A stretch of DNA of 64,000 nucleotides from contig NZ_CP007201.1 of NCBI RefSeq assembly GCF_000568815.1, positions 3,047,654 to 3,111,653 of the forward strand, given 5' to 3'. The notes under the pieces are model-generated. The model was not told the origin of the DNA and did not search any database. It saw only the letters and a program-made list of their open reading frames with translations. The position numbers and the translations under genes were made by a program. Source of the DNA: Sulfurospirillum multivorans DSM 12446 (GTDB taxonomy: Bacteria > Campylobacterota > Campylobacteria > Campylobacterales > Sulfurospirillaceae). Shown in pieces: positions 28,937 to 37,595 of the stretch; positions within the stretch are counted from its first letter, which is position 1, and each line of letters opens with the position of its first letter.

Positions 28937-30223
28937 ATGAGTAAAGAGACCGTTACCCTTATCGACAATCGTACGGGCACAGAGTATGAATTTCCGATCC
29001 TTAAGTCAACACTAGGACCTGATGTTGTAGATATTTCTACATTTTATGGTAACACAGGGATGTTTACGCTTGATCGCGGCTTTACCTCTACGGCAAGCTG
29101 TAGGTCACGGATTACCTACATTGATGGGGATCTGGGCAAGTTGATGTATCGTGGTTACGACATCGCCTATTTGGCAACCAAAAAGTCGTTTTTAGATACT
29201 GCTTTTTTATTGCTTCATAAAGAGCTTCCCAATAAAGATGAGTATAAAAACTTTTTACTAGAGCTTAAAAAGCGCTCTTTCATCCATGAAAGTATGCGTA
29301 AACTCTTTGATGCGTTTCCTGATAATGCCCATCCAATGGCGATTCTCTCCGCAGCAGTTTCAGCACTTTCGACCTTCTATTTCGATCACCTCGATATGGA
29401 CTCACCCGATCAAGCCAAAGAGATGGCACACCGCATCATTGCAAAAATACCAACGATTGCCGCCTTTTCATACCGTTACTCTCAGGGCTTACCGATCATC
29501 TATCCTGATTTAGACAAAGGGTTTACGGAGAACTTTTTATACATGATCAGAGGCTATCCTCATCACCATATTGACCTCAAACCGATCGAAGTCAAAGCAC
29601 TCGACACCATCTTTACACTGCATGCAGACCACGAACAAAATGCCTCTACAACAGCGGTTCGTGTCGTTGCCTCCACTCATGCACATCCGTATGCGGCTAT
29701 TTCAGCGGGTATTGGAGCACTTTGGGGAAGGGCTCATGGAGGAGCAAACGAGTCGGTGATTCGTCAGCTTGAATTGATTGGCAGTGTTGAGAATGTGGAT
29801 AAATTTATTGCCAAAGCAAAAGATCCGAATGATCCGTTTAGACTGATGGGCTTTGGCCACAGGGTCTATAAAAACTTTGACCCACGTGCAACGATTTTGA
29901 AAAATCTTCAAAAACAGTTGGTCAATGATCTTTCGATTGATAGCGAATTGATGGAAGTGGCACACCGAATTGAAGAGATTGCGCTCAATGATGAGTATTT
30001 CATCAAACGTAAACTTTACCCCAATATCGACTTCTATTCAGGGCTTATCCTACAAGCACTCAAAATCCCTAAAGAGATGTTTGCCGTTATCTTTGTGATT
30101 GGTCGAACACCTGGCTGGATTGCGCAATGGCTTGAGCTGAAAGAACAACCCGATATGAAGATTGCACGCCCGCGCCAACACTACCTTGGACCGCTTGAGC
30201 GTACCCCTAAATACGATATATAA
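28937..30223 (+). CDS. gltA: Citrate synthase
   Basis: This enzyme condenses acetyl-CoA with oxaloacetate in the (oxidative or reductive-capable) TCA pathway. The 428-residue protein has the hexameric GltA-type N-terminus, the histidine segments in TLHADHEQNAST and ALWGRAHGGANE, and GFGHRVYKNFDPRA with the third active-site residues further on. The second ATG (28937) is chosen because AAAGGA is 5 bases before it; the first ATG (28931) overlaps that site. It is alone, ending at a hairpin made of two TTTACATGTAA repeats. Confidence 0.95.
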   Translation: MSKETVTLIDNRTGTEYEFPILKSTLGPDVVDISTFYGNTGMFTLDRGFTSTASCRSRITYIDGDLGKLMYRGYDIAYLATKKSFLDTAFLLLHKELPNKDEYKNFLLELKKRSFIHESMRKLFDAFPDNAHPMAILSAAVSALSTFYFDHLDMDSPDQAKEMAHRIIAKIPTIAAFSYRYSQGLPIIYPDLDKGFTENFLYMIRGYPHHHIDLKPIEVKALDTIFTLHADHEQNASTTAVRVVASTHAHPYAAISAGIGALWGRAHGGANESVIRQLELIGSVENVDKFIAKAKDPNDPFRLMGFGHRVYKNFDPRATILKNLQKQLVNDLSIDSELMEVAHRIEEIALNDEYFIKRKLYPNIDFYSGLILQALKIPKEMFAVIFVIGRTPGWIAQWLELKEQPDMKIARPRQHYLGPLERTPKYDI

Positions 30224-30227
30224 CACC

Positions 30228-30261
30228 GTTTACATGTAAGGATTTTCCTTACATGTAAAAC
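30228..30261. terminator. Bidirectional terminator-like hairpin built from two TTTACATGTAA repeats
   Basis: TTTACATGTAAGG (30229-30241) and CCTTACATGTAAA (30247-30259) are exact inverted copies with a 5-base loop ATTTT. The hairpin sits between the stop of gltA and the end of the convergent AMIN gene, so it could end transcription from both sides. The U-run is short. Confidence 0.65.
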
Positions 30262-30268
30262 CTTTCCC

Positions 30269-30976
30269 CTACTTCAATTTAACAATATACCCACCATTAA
30301 ACGCTTGCAAATCATAACGATAATGCCCATCGAGCAAGAGCGCAATACGGTAAAATCCATCATGACTGCCTAGCGTTGCAGAGACAAAAGGTGCTTTGTT
30401 AAACTCTAAGCTTTTCGTTCCGTACGCATTCACTTTTTTAAAATCGATCACAACCTTGTAAGGATCAGCAATGAGAAAATCGCGAATTTTACTCTCTTTG
30501 GTAAAAATAGTAATCTCGTTTTGATTGATAAAAAAGGAGAGGTCTTCATTTAACTTAAAGGCGTTACTTGCGTTTACATTAGCCGTTGATGAGGGTTTTT
30601 CCTCTTTGAGAAGCGGTGCGGGGGGGAGATCTTTTTTCTCAATTGACGGTGGTGTTACAACAGGGGCACTCGGTTTAGGCGCAGTGGTTTCTGTTTTTTG
30701 ACTTAACATAAGCGGTAAATGCCAATCAACATTCTGATCAATTGCAACAATCTCTTCGCTGATAGATCCGTCTAAATTTTGAAACGTTACAGAAGCACTT
30801 TTTAAAATACGTGCACTGCTTGGAAGGGTTAGCGTGGTGCTTTTAAAGTCGGTTAATTCGTCTTTAATTTGTGTGGTTTTTCCCACCGTTTGCGGAGACA
30901 TACTTGTCTCAAAAGGATTTTCTCTCGCCTCTAATATCACTGCAAGAGATAGAAAAAGCCAAAGAATCTTCTGCAT
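30269..30976 (-). CDS. AMIN-domain secreted protein
   Basis: This 235-residue protein has a Sec signal peptide (KILWLFLSLAVILEA) and a proline-rich linker around residues 95-125. The C-terminal 100 residues (FFINQNEITIFTKES, YKVVIDFKKVNAYG, FYRIALLLDGHYRYDL) resemble the AMIN beta-sandwich that localises proteins to peptidoglycan. The order recA-eno-ftsB-like-AMIN is the same as in Campylobacter jejuni (Cj1673-Cj1670), where the equivalent protein is a periplasmic glycoprotein. A cell-envelope role at the septum or transport machinery is likely but unproven. Confidence 0.75.
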   Translation of the reverse strand: MQKILWLFLSLAVILEARENPFETSMSPQTVGKTTQIKDELTDFKSTTLTLPSSARILKSASVTFQNLDGSISEEIVAIDQNVDWHLPLMLSQKTETTAPKPSAPVVTPPSIEKKDLPPAPLLKEEKPSSTANVNASNAFKLNEDLSFFINQNEITIFTKESKIRDFLIADPYKVVIDFKKVNAYGTKSLEFNKAPFVSATLGSHDGFYRIALLLDGHYRYDLQAFNGGYIVKLK

Positions 30977-30989
30977 CTGCTCTCCTTAA

Positions 30990-31262
30990 TTATCGATCGG
31001 GGTCCAATTGTCGCAATTCAAAATACTCTTTTTGTAACACAGCATTCTCATCTTTAAGACTTTTGATTTTTGAAGTTAACGTGTCTTTGTCGGCTTGGAG
31101 ATTTAAAAGCACATCCAGTGAGCTTTTTCCAAATAAAACATCTCCGATATAGAGTCCAAAGCCAACGACCAAAACAACTAACGATAAAATTTTGAGATAA
31201 AAGAGAGCAGATCTTCCGCTCTCTTCGGCTTCATCGTCAAATTCGTCTAAAACATCACTCAT
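30990..31262 (-). CDS. FtsB/DivIC-like septum protein
   Basis: This 90-residue protein has an acidic cytoplasmic start, one membrane segment ([19 protein letters not shown], residues 29-47) and a coiled coil ([29 protein letters not shown]). This architecture is that of FtsB/DivIC proteins of the divisome. It overlaps eno by ATGA and precedes the AMIN gene by 13 bases; this operon order is known in Campylobacter. Assigned from topology and context. Confidence 0.7.
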   Translation of the reverse strand: MSDVLDEFDDEAEESGRSALFYLKILSLVVLVVGFGLYIGDVLFGKSSLDVLLNLQADKDTLTSKIKSLKDENAVLQKEYFELRQLDPDR

Positions 31263-32530
31263 TTAGTAAAGAGTTGTTTTCCTATGTACTCGCCAAGCTC
31301 AAGCTCTTTGTCGATCTCTAGCAAACGGTTGTATTTAGCCGTTCGCTCACCGCGAGCTGTTGCGCCTGTTTTGATCTCACCGGTGTTCAACGCTACGGCA
31401 AAATCGGCAATAAACGCATCTTCGCTCTCACCACTTCGGTGACTCATCACACATTTGTAGTTGTTGCGTTGTGCAAGGCGAACCGTTCGCATGGTTTCTG
31501 TGACAGAGCCAATTTGATTGGGTTTAATCAAAATCGCATTACCAATGCCTTTGGCAATTCCTTCTGCTAAGATTTTTTCATTGGTCACAAAGAGATCATC
31601 ACCCACAAGTTGAATTTTTGAACCCAATTTCTCAGTCAAAAGTTTCCAGCCATCCCAGTCATCTTCGCTCAAACCATCTTCGATCGAAACAATCGGATAT
31701 TTTGCACAAAGGTTCTCATAGTAAGCCACAAGCTCCGCACTGCTGAGTGTTCTTTTTTCAGAGTCAAGTTTATAACCACCCTCACATACAAGCTCACTGC
31801 TAGCAACATCCAGTGCAATCGCAATATCAATGCCTGGTTTATACCCCGCTTTTTCAATCGCTTGCATAATCACTTTAATCGGTTCTTCATTGTCTTTCAA
31901 ATTGGGCGCAAAACCACCCTCGTCACCAAGGGCTGTGCTCTCACCCATACCCGCGATGATTTTTTTCAACTGATGATAGACTTCCACACATGATCTGAGT
32001 GCGTCAGAAAAATTCTCAAAATTAAGTGGCATGATCATGTATTCTTGAAAATCAACGCTGTTATTGGCATGACTTCCGCCATTGATGATATTAAACATAG
32101 GCGTTGGAAGCGTCATCGCATTGCTTCCACCAAGGTAACGGTAGAGTGGAATGCCTAGACTCATAGCAGAAGCGCGCGCAACCGCCATAGAAACACCAAG
32201 CACTGCGTTTGCACCTAAGCGTCCATAGTTCTCTGTTCCATCAAGGTTTTTCATCGTTTCATCAATCATTGCTTGATTAAATGGGTTAAGTCCAATCAGT
32301 TCATCTGAAATTTCAGTATTCACATTTTCACACGCTTTGAGCACACCTTTGCCCATATAGCGACCATCCGCATCTCTGAGTTCTAACGCTTCTCGTTTGC
32401 CCGTACTTGCACCACTGGGTACGATCGCACTGGCAACGGTTCCATCGCTAAGGGTTACTTTGGCACGAACCGTTGGATTGCCACGACTATCGAGTACTTC
32501 GTCTGCTGCAATATCTTCGATATAGATCAT
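31259..32530 (-). CDS. eno: Enolase
   Basis: This enzyme interconverts 2-phosphoglycerate and phosphoenolpyruvate. The 423-residue protein has DSRGNPTV, the metal ligands in [23 protein letters not shown] and VGDDLFVTN, the catalytic lysine region [12 protein letters not shown], and the SHRSGESED loop. It overlaps recA upstream and the ftsB-like gene downstream by ATGA, so it is translated within the recA operon. No TTACATGTAA copy lies in it. Confidence 0.97.
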   Translation of the reverse strand: MIYIEDIAADEVLDSRGNPTVRAKVTLSDGTVASAIVPSGASTGKREALELRDADGRYMGKGVLKACENVNTEISDELIGLNPFNQAMIDETMKNLDGTENYGRLGANAVLGVSMAVARASAMSLGIPLYRYLGGSNAMTLPTPMFNIINGGSHANNSVDFQEYMIMPLNFENFSDALRSCVEVYHQLKKIIAGMGESTALGDEGGFAPNLKDNEEPIKVIMQAIEKAGYKPGIDIAIALDVASSELVCEGGYKLDSEKRTLSSAELVAYYENLCAKYPIVSIEDGLSEDDWDGWKLLTEKLGSKIQLVGDDLFVTNEKILAEGIAKGIGNAILIKPNQIGSVTETMRTVRLAQRNNYKCVMSHRSGESEDAFIADFAVALNTGEIKTGATARGERTAKYNRLLEIDKELELGEYIGKQLFTK

Positions 32531-33570
32531 TCATCTTCCTTTATCTCATCGGCGCCACATGTCATAACCATCGCATTGCCACCGATTGCTTGTTTGATTT
32601 TCTCTTCAATTTCTAACGCTAACGCTGTGTTTTCTTTTAAAAATGCTTTTACATTCTCGCGACCTTGCCCCAATTTTGTCTCATTGTAACTAAACCAAGC
32701 GCCACTTTTATCGATGATGTCAAGTTTGACACCATAATCGACCATTTCGCCCTCTTTTGAAATACCTTCGCCGAACATAATATCAAACTCCGCTTGACGA
32801 AACGGAGGTGCCACTTTATTTTTAATGACTTTGGCTTTCACCCTGTTACCAATCTGCTCTTCACCTTGTTTCAAAGTTGCGATTTTACGCACATCAATAC
32901 GCACAGAAGCGTAAAATTTCAAGGCATTGCCACCCGTTGTAGTTTCAGGGGAACCATAACCCATCGTACCGATTTTCATACGAATTTGGTTAATAAAAAT
33001 AACTGTCGTATTCATTTTATGTACCACTGCGGTGAGTTTACGAAGCGCTTGACTCATCAGTCTTGCTTGAACGCCCATGTGCGAATCGCCCATATCGCCT
33101 TCAATCTCACTTTTAGGTGTGAGTGCTGCGACCGAGTCAATAACAATCACATCTACCGCGCCACTGCGTGCCAATGTTTCAACAATATCAAGTGCTTGTT
33201 CACCAAAGTCAGGTTGGGAAACCAAAAGGTTTTCGATGTCCACGCCCAAATTTCCTGCGTATTTGACATCAAGGGCATGTTCCGCATCGACAAAGGCACA
33301 AACACCGCCTTGGGATTGAGACTCCGCAATGATTTGAAGCGACAATGTCGTTTTTCCCGAACTCTCAGGTCCGTAAATTTCAATCACACGACCTTGAGGA
33401 ATACCGCCAATTCCAAGGGCAAGATCGAGTCCAATGGAACCCGTACTAATGGATGCAATGGGTTCAACCACTTTATCGCCTAGTCTGACCAGTGCCCCTT
33501 TTCCAAACGCTTTGTCGATCTGTTTGATCGCAAGGTCAAGTGCTTTTCTTTTATTTTCGTCGATTTGCAT
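32527..33570 (-). CDS. recA: RecA recombinase
   Basis: This ATP-dependent strand-exchange protein for homologous recombination and SOS-type responses has 347 residues, Walker [10 protein letters not shown] near 67-75, Walker [11 protein letters not shown], the L1/L2 DNA loops ([12 protein letters not shown] and [11 protein letters not shown]) and an acidic C-terminus EIKEDE. It leads an operon with eno, the ftsB-like gene and the AMIN gene. I see no LexA-like operator in the A+T-rich 150 bases shared with the divergent mqnD; a TAAAAT box lies upstream of the ribosome site. Confidence 0.98.
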   Translation of the reverse strand: MQIDENKRKALDLAIKQIDKAFGKGALVRLGDKVVEPIASISTGSIGLDLALGIGGIPQGRVIEIYGPESSGKTTLSLQIIAESQSQGGVCAFVDAEHALDVKYAGNLGVDIENLLVSQPDFGEQALDIVETLARSGAVDVIVIDSVAALTPKSEIEGDMGDSHMGVQARLMSQALRKLTAVVHKMNTTVIFINQIRMKIGTMGYGSPETTTGGNALKFYASVRIDVRKIATLKQGEEQIGNRVKAKVIKNKVAPPFRQAEFDIMFGEGISKEGEMVDYGVKLDIIDKSGAWFSYNETKLGQGRENVKAFLKENTALALEIEEKIKQAIGGNAMVMTCGADEIKEDE

Positions 33571-33684
33571 TGTACTACCTCTTTTATAGTGTTATTATTT
33601 TATCATTTTGAGCTTGAAAAAGCCCTTTGAAGCAATTCTATACGATTTTTACAAAAGCAGTTCAAAATATTTCAATATGTAATA

Positions 33685-33703
33685 TGTTAGAATAATCCTA
33701 ACA
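33685..33703 (+). promoter_or_regulatory. Inverted repeat over the mqnD promoter
   Basis: TGTTAG and CTAACA are perfect 6-base arms separated by 7 bases, and a -10-like TAGAAT lies inside. The element is about 20 bases before the TTG start of mqnD. It could be an operator; no cognate regulator is in view. Confidence 0.35.
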
Positions 33704-33720
33704 CTTTTGTAAGGATACTT

Positions 33721-34584
33721 TTGAAAACCTTAACCGTAGCGCATTCACCCGATGCTGATGATATTTTTATGTATTATGCCATTAAATTTGGCTGGGTGAG
33801 CACCCCTGAACTTCGCTTTGAAAACCTTGCGCTTGACATCGAAACTTTGAATGTTGAAGCCCTGAAAAACAGTTATGACATTACCGCCATTAGCTTTGCC
33901 CTTTACCCTAAAATTCGCAGTGAATACGCACTTTTGCGTACTGCGGTGAGTTTTGGAGAGGGGTATGGCCCTAAGCTTGTGAAGAAACAAGCGTCCAAAC
34001 TCAAACGCAATTTTAAAGTAGCCCTCAGTGGAACCCACACGACCAATGCCCTTTTATTTAAAATCGCTTATCCTGAAGCGCGTATCATCTACAAAAACTT
34101 CTTAGAGATCGAGCAAGCGGTACTGGATGGCGAAGTGGATGCGGGAGTTTTGATTCATGAGAGTATCCTCAATTTTAGCGATGAGCTCGTGGTTGAACGA
34201 GAGCTCTGGGACATCTGGAAAGAGTTGTGCAAAGAAGAGCTTCCACTTCCTTTAGGCGGCATGGCGCTTCGTCGCTCGATGCCCATTTCGCGAGCGATTG
34301 TTTGCGAAGATGCACTCATTCAAGCCGTCAATGTCGCACATACGCACCAAGGAGTTCTTTCAAAAATGCTGCTTGAGCGAAATCTGGTTCGAGTCGATCA
34401 AGCAACGCTGAAAAAATACCTTGGACTTTATGCCAATGAACACTCCATTGAGATGAGCGATCTTCAGTACCAAGCGATTGACACACTCTTTGAAATCGGC
34501 TTTAAACATGGCTTTTACGACCAATCTATCAAGGCACGTGAGCATCTTATTCCTAAAGAATACGACGCACTGCGCAACAGCTAA
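33721..34584 (+). CDS. mqnD: 1,4-dihydroxy-6-naphthoate synthase, MqnD
   Basis: This enzyme of the futalosine pathway to menaquinone acts on cyclic de-hypoxanthine futalosine. It is a periplasmic-binding-protein-like fold of 287 residues with no signal peptide and with VAHSPDADDIFMYYAI at residues 6-21, the family hallmark. TTG at 33721 is used, with AAGGA about 5 bases before it. A related enzyme, MqnA, shares the fold but lacks this HSPDxDD start. The order mqnD-like, fliQ, murB beside recA is as in Campylobacter. Confidence 0.88.
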   Translation: MKTLTVAHSPDADDIFMYYAIKFGWVSTPELRFENLALDIETLNVEALKNSYDITAISFALYPKIRSEYALLRTAVSFGEGYGPKLVKKQASKLKRNFKVALSGTHTTNALLFKIAYPEARIIYKNFLEIEQAVLDGEVDAGVLIHESILNFSDELVVERELWDIWKELCKEELPLPLGGMALRRSMPISRAIVCEDALIQAVNVAHTHQGVLSKMLLERNLVRVDQATLKKYLGLYANEHSIEMSDLQYQAIDTLFEIGFKHGFYDQSIKAREHLIPKEYDALRNS

Positions 34585-34597
34585 AAGGAGCGATTGA

Positions 34598-34864
34598 ATG
34601 GAAGCAAAGCTTATCGGTCTTGGCGTTGAAACGTTTAAAATAGCCCTTCTTCTCTCCATGCCGATGCTTCTTGCGGGTTTGGTGGCAGGTCTAGCGATTA
34701 GTATTTTTCAAGCCGTAACGCAAATCAACGAATCAACCCTGAGCTTTGTGCCCAAAATTCTTATCACCATTGTGGTCGCCATTTTGACAATGCCGTGGAT
34801 GATGAACATGATGATCGAGTTTACCACTCGCATTATTGATATGATCCCTTCGTTTATCTTTTAA
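34598..34864 (+). CDS. fliQ: Flagellar export protein FliQ
   Basis: This 88-residue inner-membrane component of the flagellar type III export gate has two membrane segments (residues about 13-37 and 50-75) and the conserved LAISIFQAVTQINESTLSF. AAAGGAG lies before the ATG. It follows mqnD by 13 bases and overlaps murB (TAATG), so a flagellar export gene is embedded in a metabolic transcription unit. Confidence 0.95.
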   Translation: MEAKLIGLGVETFKIALLLSMPMLLAGLVAGLAISIFQAVTQINESTLSFVPKILITIVVAILTMPWMMNMMIEFTTRIIDMIPSFIF

Positions 34865-35637
34865 TGACAAAAACCGTTAATTTTTCGACCTTCTCCAGCA
34901 TCAAAATTGGCCCGATCGTCGATGTTTTACTGCTAGATTCTCTGTCACCTCTGCCCTCAAACTACCGTCTGATTGGAGGCGCAAACAACCTTCTTGTAAG
35001 CCCAACACCACCGCTTCTTGCGATGCTGGATAAGTGTTTTGACTTCATTCGTTTGGACAAAAATGTTTTACATGTAGGCGGTGCAACACCGAGTGGAAAG
35101 ATGCTCTCTTTTGCTAAAAAGCACGATCTTACAGGCTTCGAGCTGATGCAAAAACTCCCAGGAACGCTTGGAGGCATGATCGCGATGAACGCAGGACTCA
35201 AAGAGTGGGAAATTTTTAACACCCTTATTGCGATTCGAACCGAACAGGGATGGATCCCAAAATCACAGATAGACTATGGTTACCGCTTTGCTAAAATAGA
35301 GGGCATTGTGTATGAAGCAACCTTTACATGTAAAGAAGGTTTTGATGAAAATCTACTCGCGATGTTCAAACAAATGCGCGACAATCAACCCAAAGAGGCA
35401 AGTGCAGGAAGCTGTTTTAAAAACCCTGTGGGCAATTTCGCAGGTAAACTCATTGAAGAGGCTGGCTTTAAAGGCAAACGCGTAGGCGCTATGATGTTTA
35501 GCCCTGTACACGCCAACTTTTTGGTCAATTGTGGAGGCGGAACCTACGAGCAAGCGATAGAACTAATCGCATCGGTGAAAAAAGAGGTTTTCAAGCGCTT
35601 TGGCGTGAAACTGGAAGAAGAGATTATCATCCTCTAG
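34864..35637 (+). CDS. murB: UDP-N-acetylmuramate dehydrogenase (MurB)
   Basis: This FAD-dependent reductase makes UDP-MurNAc for peptidoglycan. It is the short Campylobacterota form of 257 residues with the FAD site IGGANNLLV, the GTLGGMIAMNAG loop, SAGSCFKNP with the catalytic serine and the C-terminal glutamate in LEEEI. The gene overlaps fliQ. Two repeat-related sites (an exact TTACATGTAA at 35324 and a variant at 35068) lie inside and a perfect 18-base palindrome covers its stop codon. Confidence 0.95.
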   Translation: MTKTVNFSTFSSIKIGPIVDVLLLDSLSPLPSNYRLIGGANNLLVSPTPPLLAMLDKCFDFIRLDKNVLHVGGATPSGKMLSFAKKHDLTGFELMQKLPGTLGGMIAMNAGLKEWEIFNTLIAIRTEQGWIPKSQIDYGYRFAKIEGIVYEATFTCKEGFDENLLAMFKQMRDNQPKEASAGSCFKNPVGNFAGKLIEEAGFKGKRVGAMMFSPVHANFLVNCGGGTYEQAIELIASVKKEVFKRFGVKLEEEIIIL

Positions 35638-35653
35638 CTTTACATGTAAAGCT
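35636..35653. repeat. 18-base palindrome extending the TTACATGTAA repeat, at the murB stop
   Basis: AGCTTTACATGTAAAGCT is a perfect palindrome centred on a TTACATGTAA copy. It overlaps the last two bases of the murB stop codon. It could fold into a short hairpin in RNA, but no T-run follows. Confidence 0.6.
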
Positions 35654-35662
35654 GTTAATAGA

Positions 35663-35790
35663 CGTCTTGCAAAACTAAGTTTGCAAGACGTAAAAAGCAC
35701 CAAAGGTGCGTGGGCATTCCGCCGAGGAAAACGCAGTGTTAACGTAGTCTTTTCACAGAAACTTCGTTTTGAGCTTTGCTTTAAAGACGT
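35663..35790. repeat. Intergenic repeat family 1, copy A
   Basis: The element contains a hairpin with 11-base arms CGTCTTGCAAA/TTTGCAAGACG, a second hairpin GCACCAAAGGTGC, then GTGGGCATTCCGCCGAGG, CAGTGTTAACGTAGTCTTT and GAGCTTTGCTTTAAAGACGT. The same blocks in the same order recur at 41179-41287. It has no coding potential of note and lies between convergent murB and tsaD. Confidence 0.85.
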
Positions 35791-35795
35791 GTAAA

Positions 35796-35813
35796 GAGTT
35801 CTGCAAAGAACTC
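35796..35813 (-). terminator. Hairpin at the tsaD stop codon
   Basis: GAGTTCT/AGAACTC with a 4-base loop overlaps the first base of the tsaD stop codon on the minus strand and is followed there by CTTTA. It is a weak terminator candidate. Confidence 0.4.
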
Positions 35814-36814
35814 TAATAAAAAATATCTTTCGATGAACTGCGTACTTTTAAATCAGCGACAGCGACAAAAGCGCCTTTTTGGTACGCTTCTACCGCGCAG
35901 CGTCCGATCATGGCGGCATTGTCGGAGCAAAACTCCATTTTAGCCGTGTGCAATTTGGCTTTTTTGGAGGCGCAAAAAGCTTCGAGTTCACCTCGCAAGT
36001 ACAGATTGGCACTTGCTCCACCTACGACTCCAAAATGTTCCACAGAGCGCTCTTTGTACGCTTTTTTGATCTTTTGCATGAGGTGTGCAACCGCTACTCG
36101 TTGAAACGAAGCGCAAATGTCGCAGATGGTTTGCTCATCAAGATTCCCTTGTGCTTCAATGCAGAGCCTCACTTGGTTTTTAAGCCCCGAATAGCTAAAC
36201 GCCAGCAGTGAGGAAGAGGTACCTTGCAGCGGAATCGTAAAATCAAACCGCTTTGCATCGCCTTTTTTAGCATAGCTTTCGATAATCGCTCCCGCAGGAT
36301 AAGGCAGTCCGAGCATTTTTCCCACTTTGTCAAAACTTTCACCAAAGCTATCATCCATCGTTGTGGCAAGGAGCTTTATCTCGTCCAAATTCGTTACATG
36401 TAAAAGCTGTGTGTGTCCGCCCGAAACCAGTAAAACATCGAGAGGGAAAAGCGTTTCAGCCTCAATAAACAAAGAGCAGATATGCCCTTTGAGATGATTG
36501 ATACCCAAAAGCGGAAGATTCAGCGCCACACTGAGCGCTTTTGCCATACTCACACCCTCAACCAGTGTCACCGAAAGCCCTGGCTCATTCGTTACCGCAA
36601 TCGCTTTAAGCTGTGAAAAATAGGATTTTGCCTCTTCCAGTATCTTGGGCAATGTCACCGCGTGTAGACGGGCAGCCAGTTCAGGAACCACGCCACCATA
36701 CTGAGCATGTTCCGCATCTTGGGAGATTTTTTTATGAAAAAGAAGTTTTTTGTCTTTAAGGCGCGTGATCGCAATCGAGCTATCATCGCAGCTGCTTTCA
36801 ATGCTTAAAATCAT
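35813..36814 (-). CDS. tsaD: tRNA threonylcarbamoyladenosine transferase TsaD
   Basis: This ASKHA-fold protein transfers the threonylcarbamoyl group to A37 of ANN-decoding tRNAs, together with TsaB and TsaE. It has 333 residues with the N-terminal [13 protein letters not shown], the metal-binding [15 protein letters not shown], the [15 protein letters not shown] loop and [10 protein letters not shown]. The downstream hairpin overlaps its stop. Upstream it abuts the M15-type peptidase gene with no gap. Confidence 0.96.
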   Translation of the reverse strand: MILSIESSCDDSSIAITRLKDKKLLFHKKISQDAEHAQYGGVVPELAARLHAVTLPKILEEAKSYFSQLKAIAVTNEPGLSVTLVEGVSMAKALSVALNLPLLGINHLKGHICSLFIEAETLFPLDVLLVSGGHTQLLHVTNLDEIKLLATTMDDSFGESFDKVGKMLGLPYPAGAIIESYAKKGDAKRFDFTIPLQGTSSSLLAFSYSGLKNQVRLCIEAQGNLDEQTICDICASFQRVAVAHLMQKIKKAYKERSVEHFGVVGGASANLYLRGELEAFCASKKAKLHTAKMEFCSDNAAMIGRCAVEAYQKGAFVAVADLKVRSSSKDIFY

Positions 36815-37561
36815 CTACACAATCTTCACGTGCCACGGCTCAAACCTGACGCCATCGCCATTGCCAATGGTGTAGCGTGTTGAGACATAGGAGAGTTTTT
36901 GCAGATTCCAAAACTCCTCGGTACGTGCGAAATTTGCTGTAAAATTTTGATGTCCCCAACCACGTTTACCCACATCAAAATCACCCACAGAGTGGTATGA
37001 AAATCCTGGAGGCACGAGCGAGCGCGATGCCATAGTGATGTTGCCATTTTCATTTTTTATTTTTTCGAGATGGAGGCTCAGCTGTTTGACCACACTGCGC
37101 ACACCCGAGGTTAAAACAAGGGTCGGTCCAATATCTTTCATCAAACGAAGTAAAAGCTCTTGGGAGATGTCACGGTAAACATAATGCCCTGTACCATCTA
37201 TCTTGATCACATCTTTTTCTTGGATCGTATCGCTTAAATGCTCAATCGTCCGCTTCCCGTAAAAGCCATAGATCACAGGGTCGGTGTAAAAAATCTCTTC
37301 CATATAGGCAATTTCAGTAGGCGTGAAGGCACCAATTTTAGGGAAATTTTTAGCGATTTTTAGGGTTTCATCAAAGGAGATTAGATTGAAGTTTGCATAT
37401 CCAACGGTATGTTCTACCTTATCCAGTTTTTGAATGACAGATTCAAAGACGGCTTTGTGTTCATTTTTAATCCAAATATCAGGATGTTTCAGCTCATCGG
37501 CTTGTGCTAAACTCCCGATAAGCGTTGCGCCCATCACTCCTAAAAAGTCTCTTCGTATCAT
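36815..37561 (-). CDS. Tat-exported M15/VanY-like peptidase
   Basis: This 248-residue protein has a twin-arginine signal (MIRRDFLGVMGATLIGSLAQA) and a C-terminal region resembling D-alanyl-D-alanine carboxypeptidases of family M15B. SGVRSVVKQ, PPGFSYHSVGDFDVG (possible zinc ligands His and Asp) and GVRFEPWHVKIV with the EPWH motif are in the expected order. The spacing between His and Asp is one residue shorter than in VanY, so activity is uncertain. An exported peptidoglycan-modifying enzyme is the best guess. Confidence 0.65.
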   Translation of the reverse strand: MIRRDFLGVMGATLIGSLAQADELKHPDIWIKNEHKAVFESVIQKLDKVEHTVGYANFNLISFDETLKIAKNFPKIGAFTPTEIAYMEEIFYTDPVIYGFYGKRTIEHLSDTIQEKDVIKIDGTGHYVYRDISQELLLRLMKDIGPTLVLTSGVRSVVKQLSLHLEKIKNENGNITMASRSLVPPGFSYHSVGDFDVGKRGWGHQNFTANFARTEEFWNLQKLSYVSTRYTIGNGDGVRFEPWHVKIV

Positions 37562-37595
37562 TTTCGCCCTATGTGTTGGTCATTATTCTATGTGA

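Noticed and set aside
32794-33483. A 229-codon open frame antisense to recA
   Set aside because: recA is certain on the other strand, the frame has no ribosome site and its translation resembles no family; it is a by-product of codon use.
35638-35812. A small protein or tRNA in the murB-tsaD gap
   Set aside because: No frame with a ribosome site and no cloverleaf; the gap is filled by repeat family 1 and hairpins.
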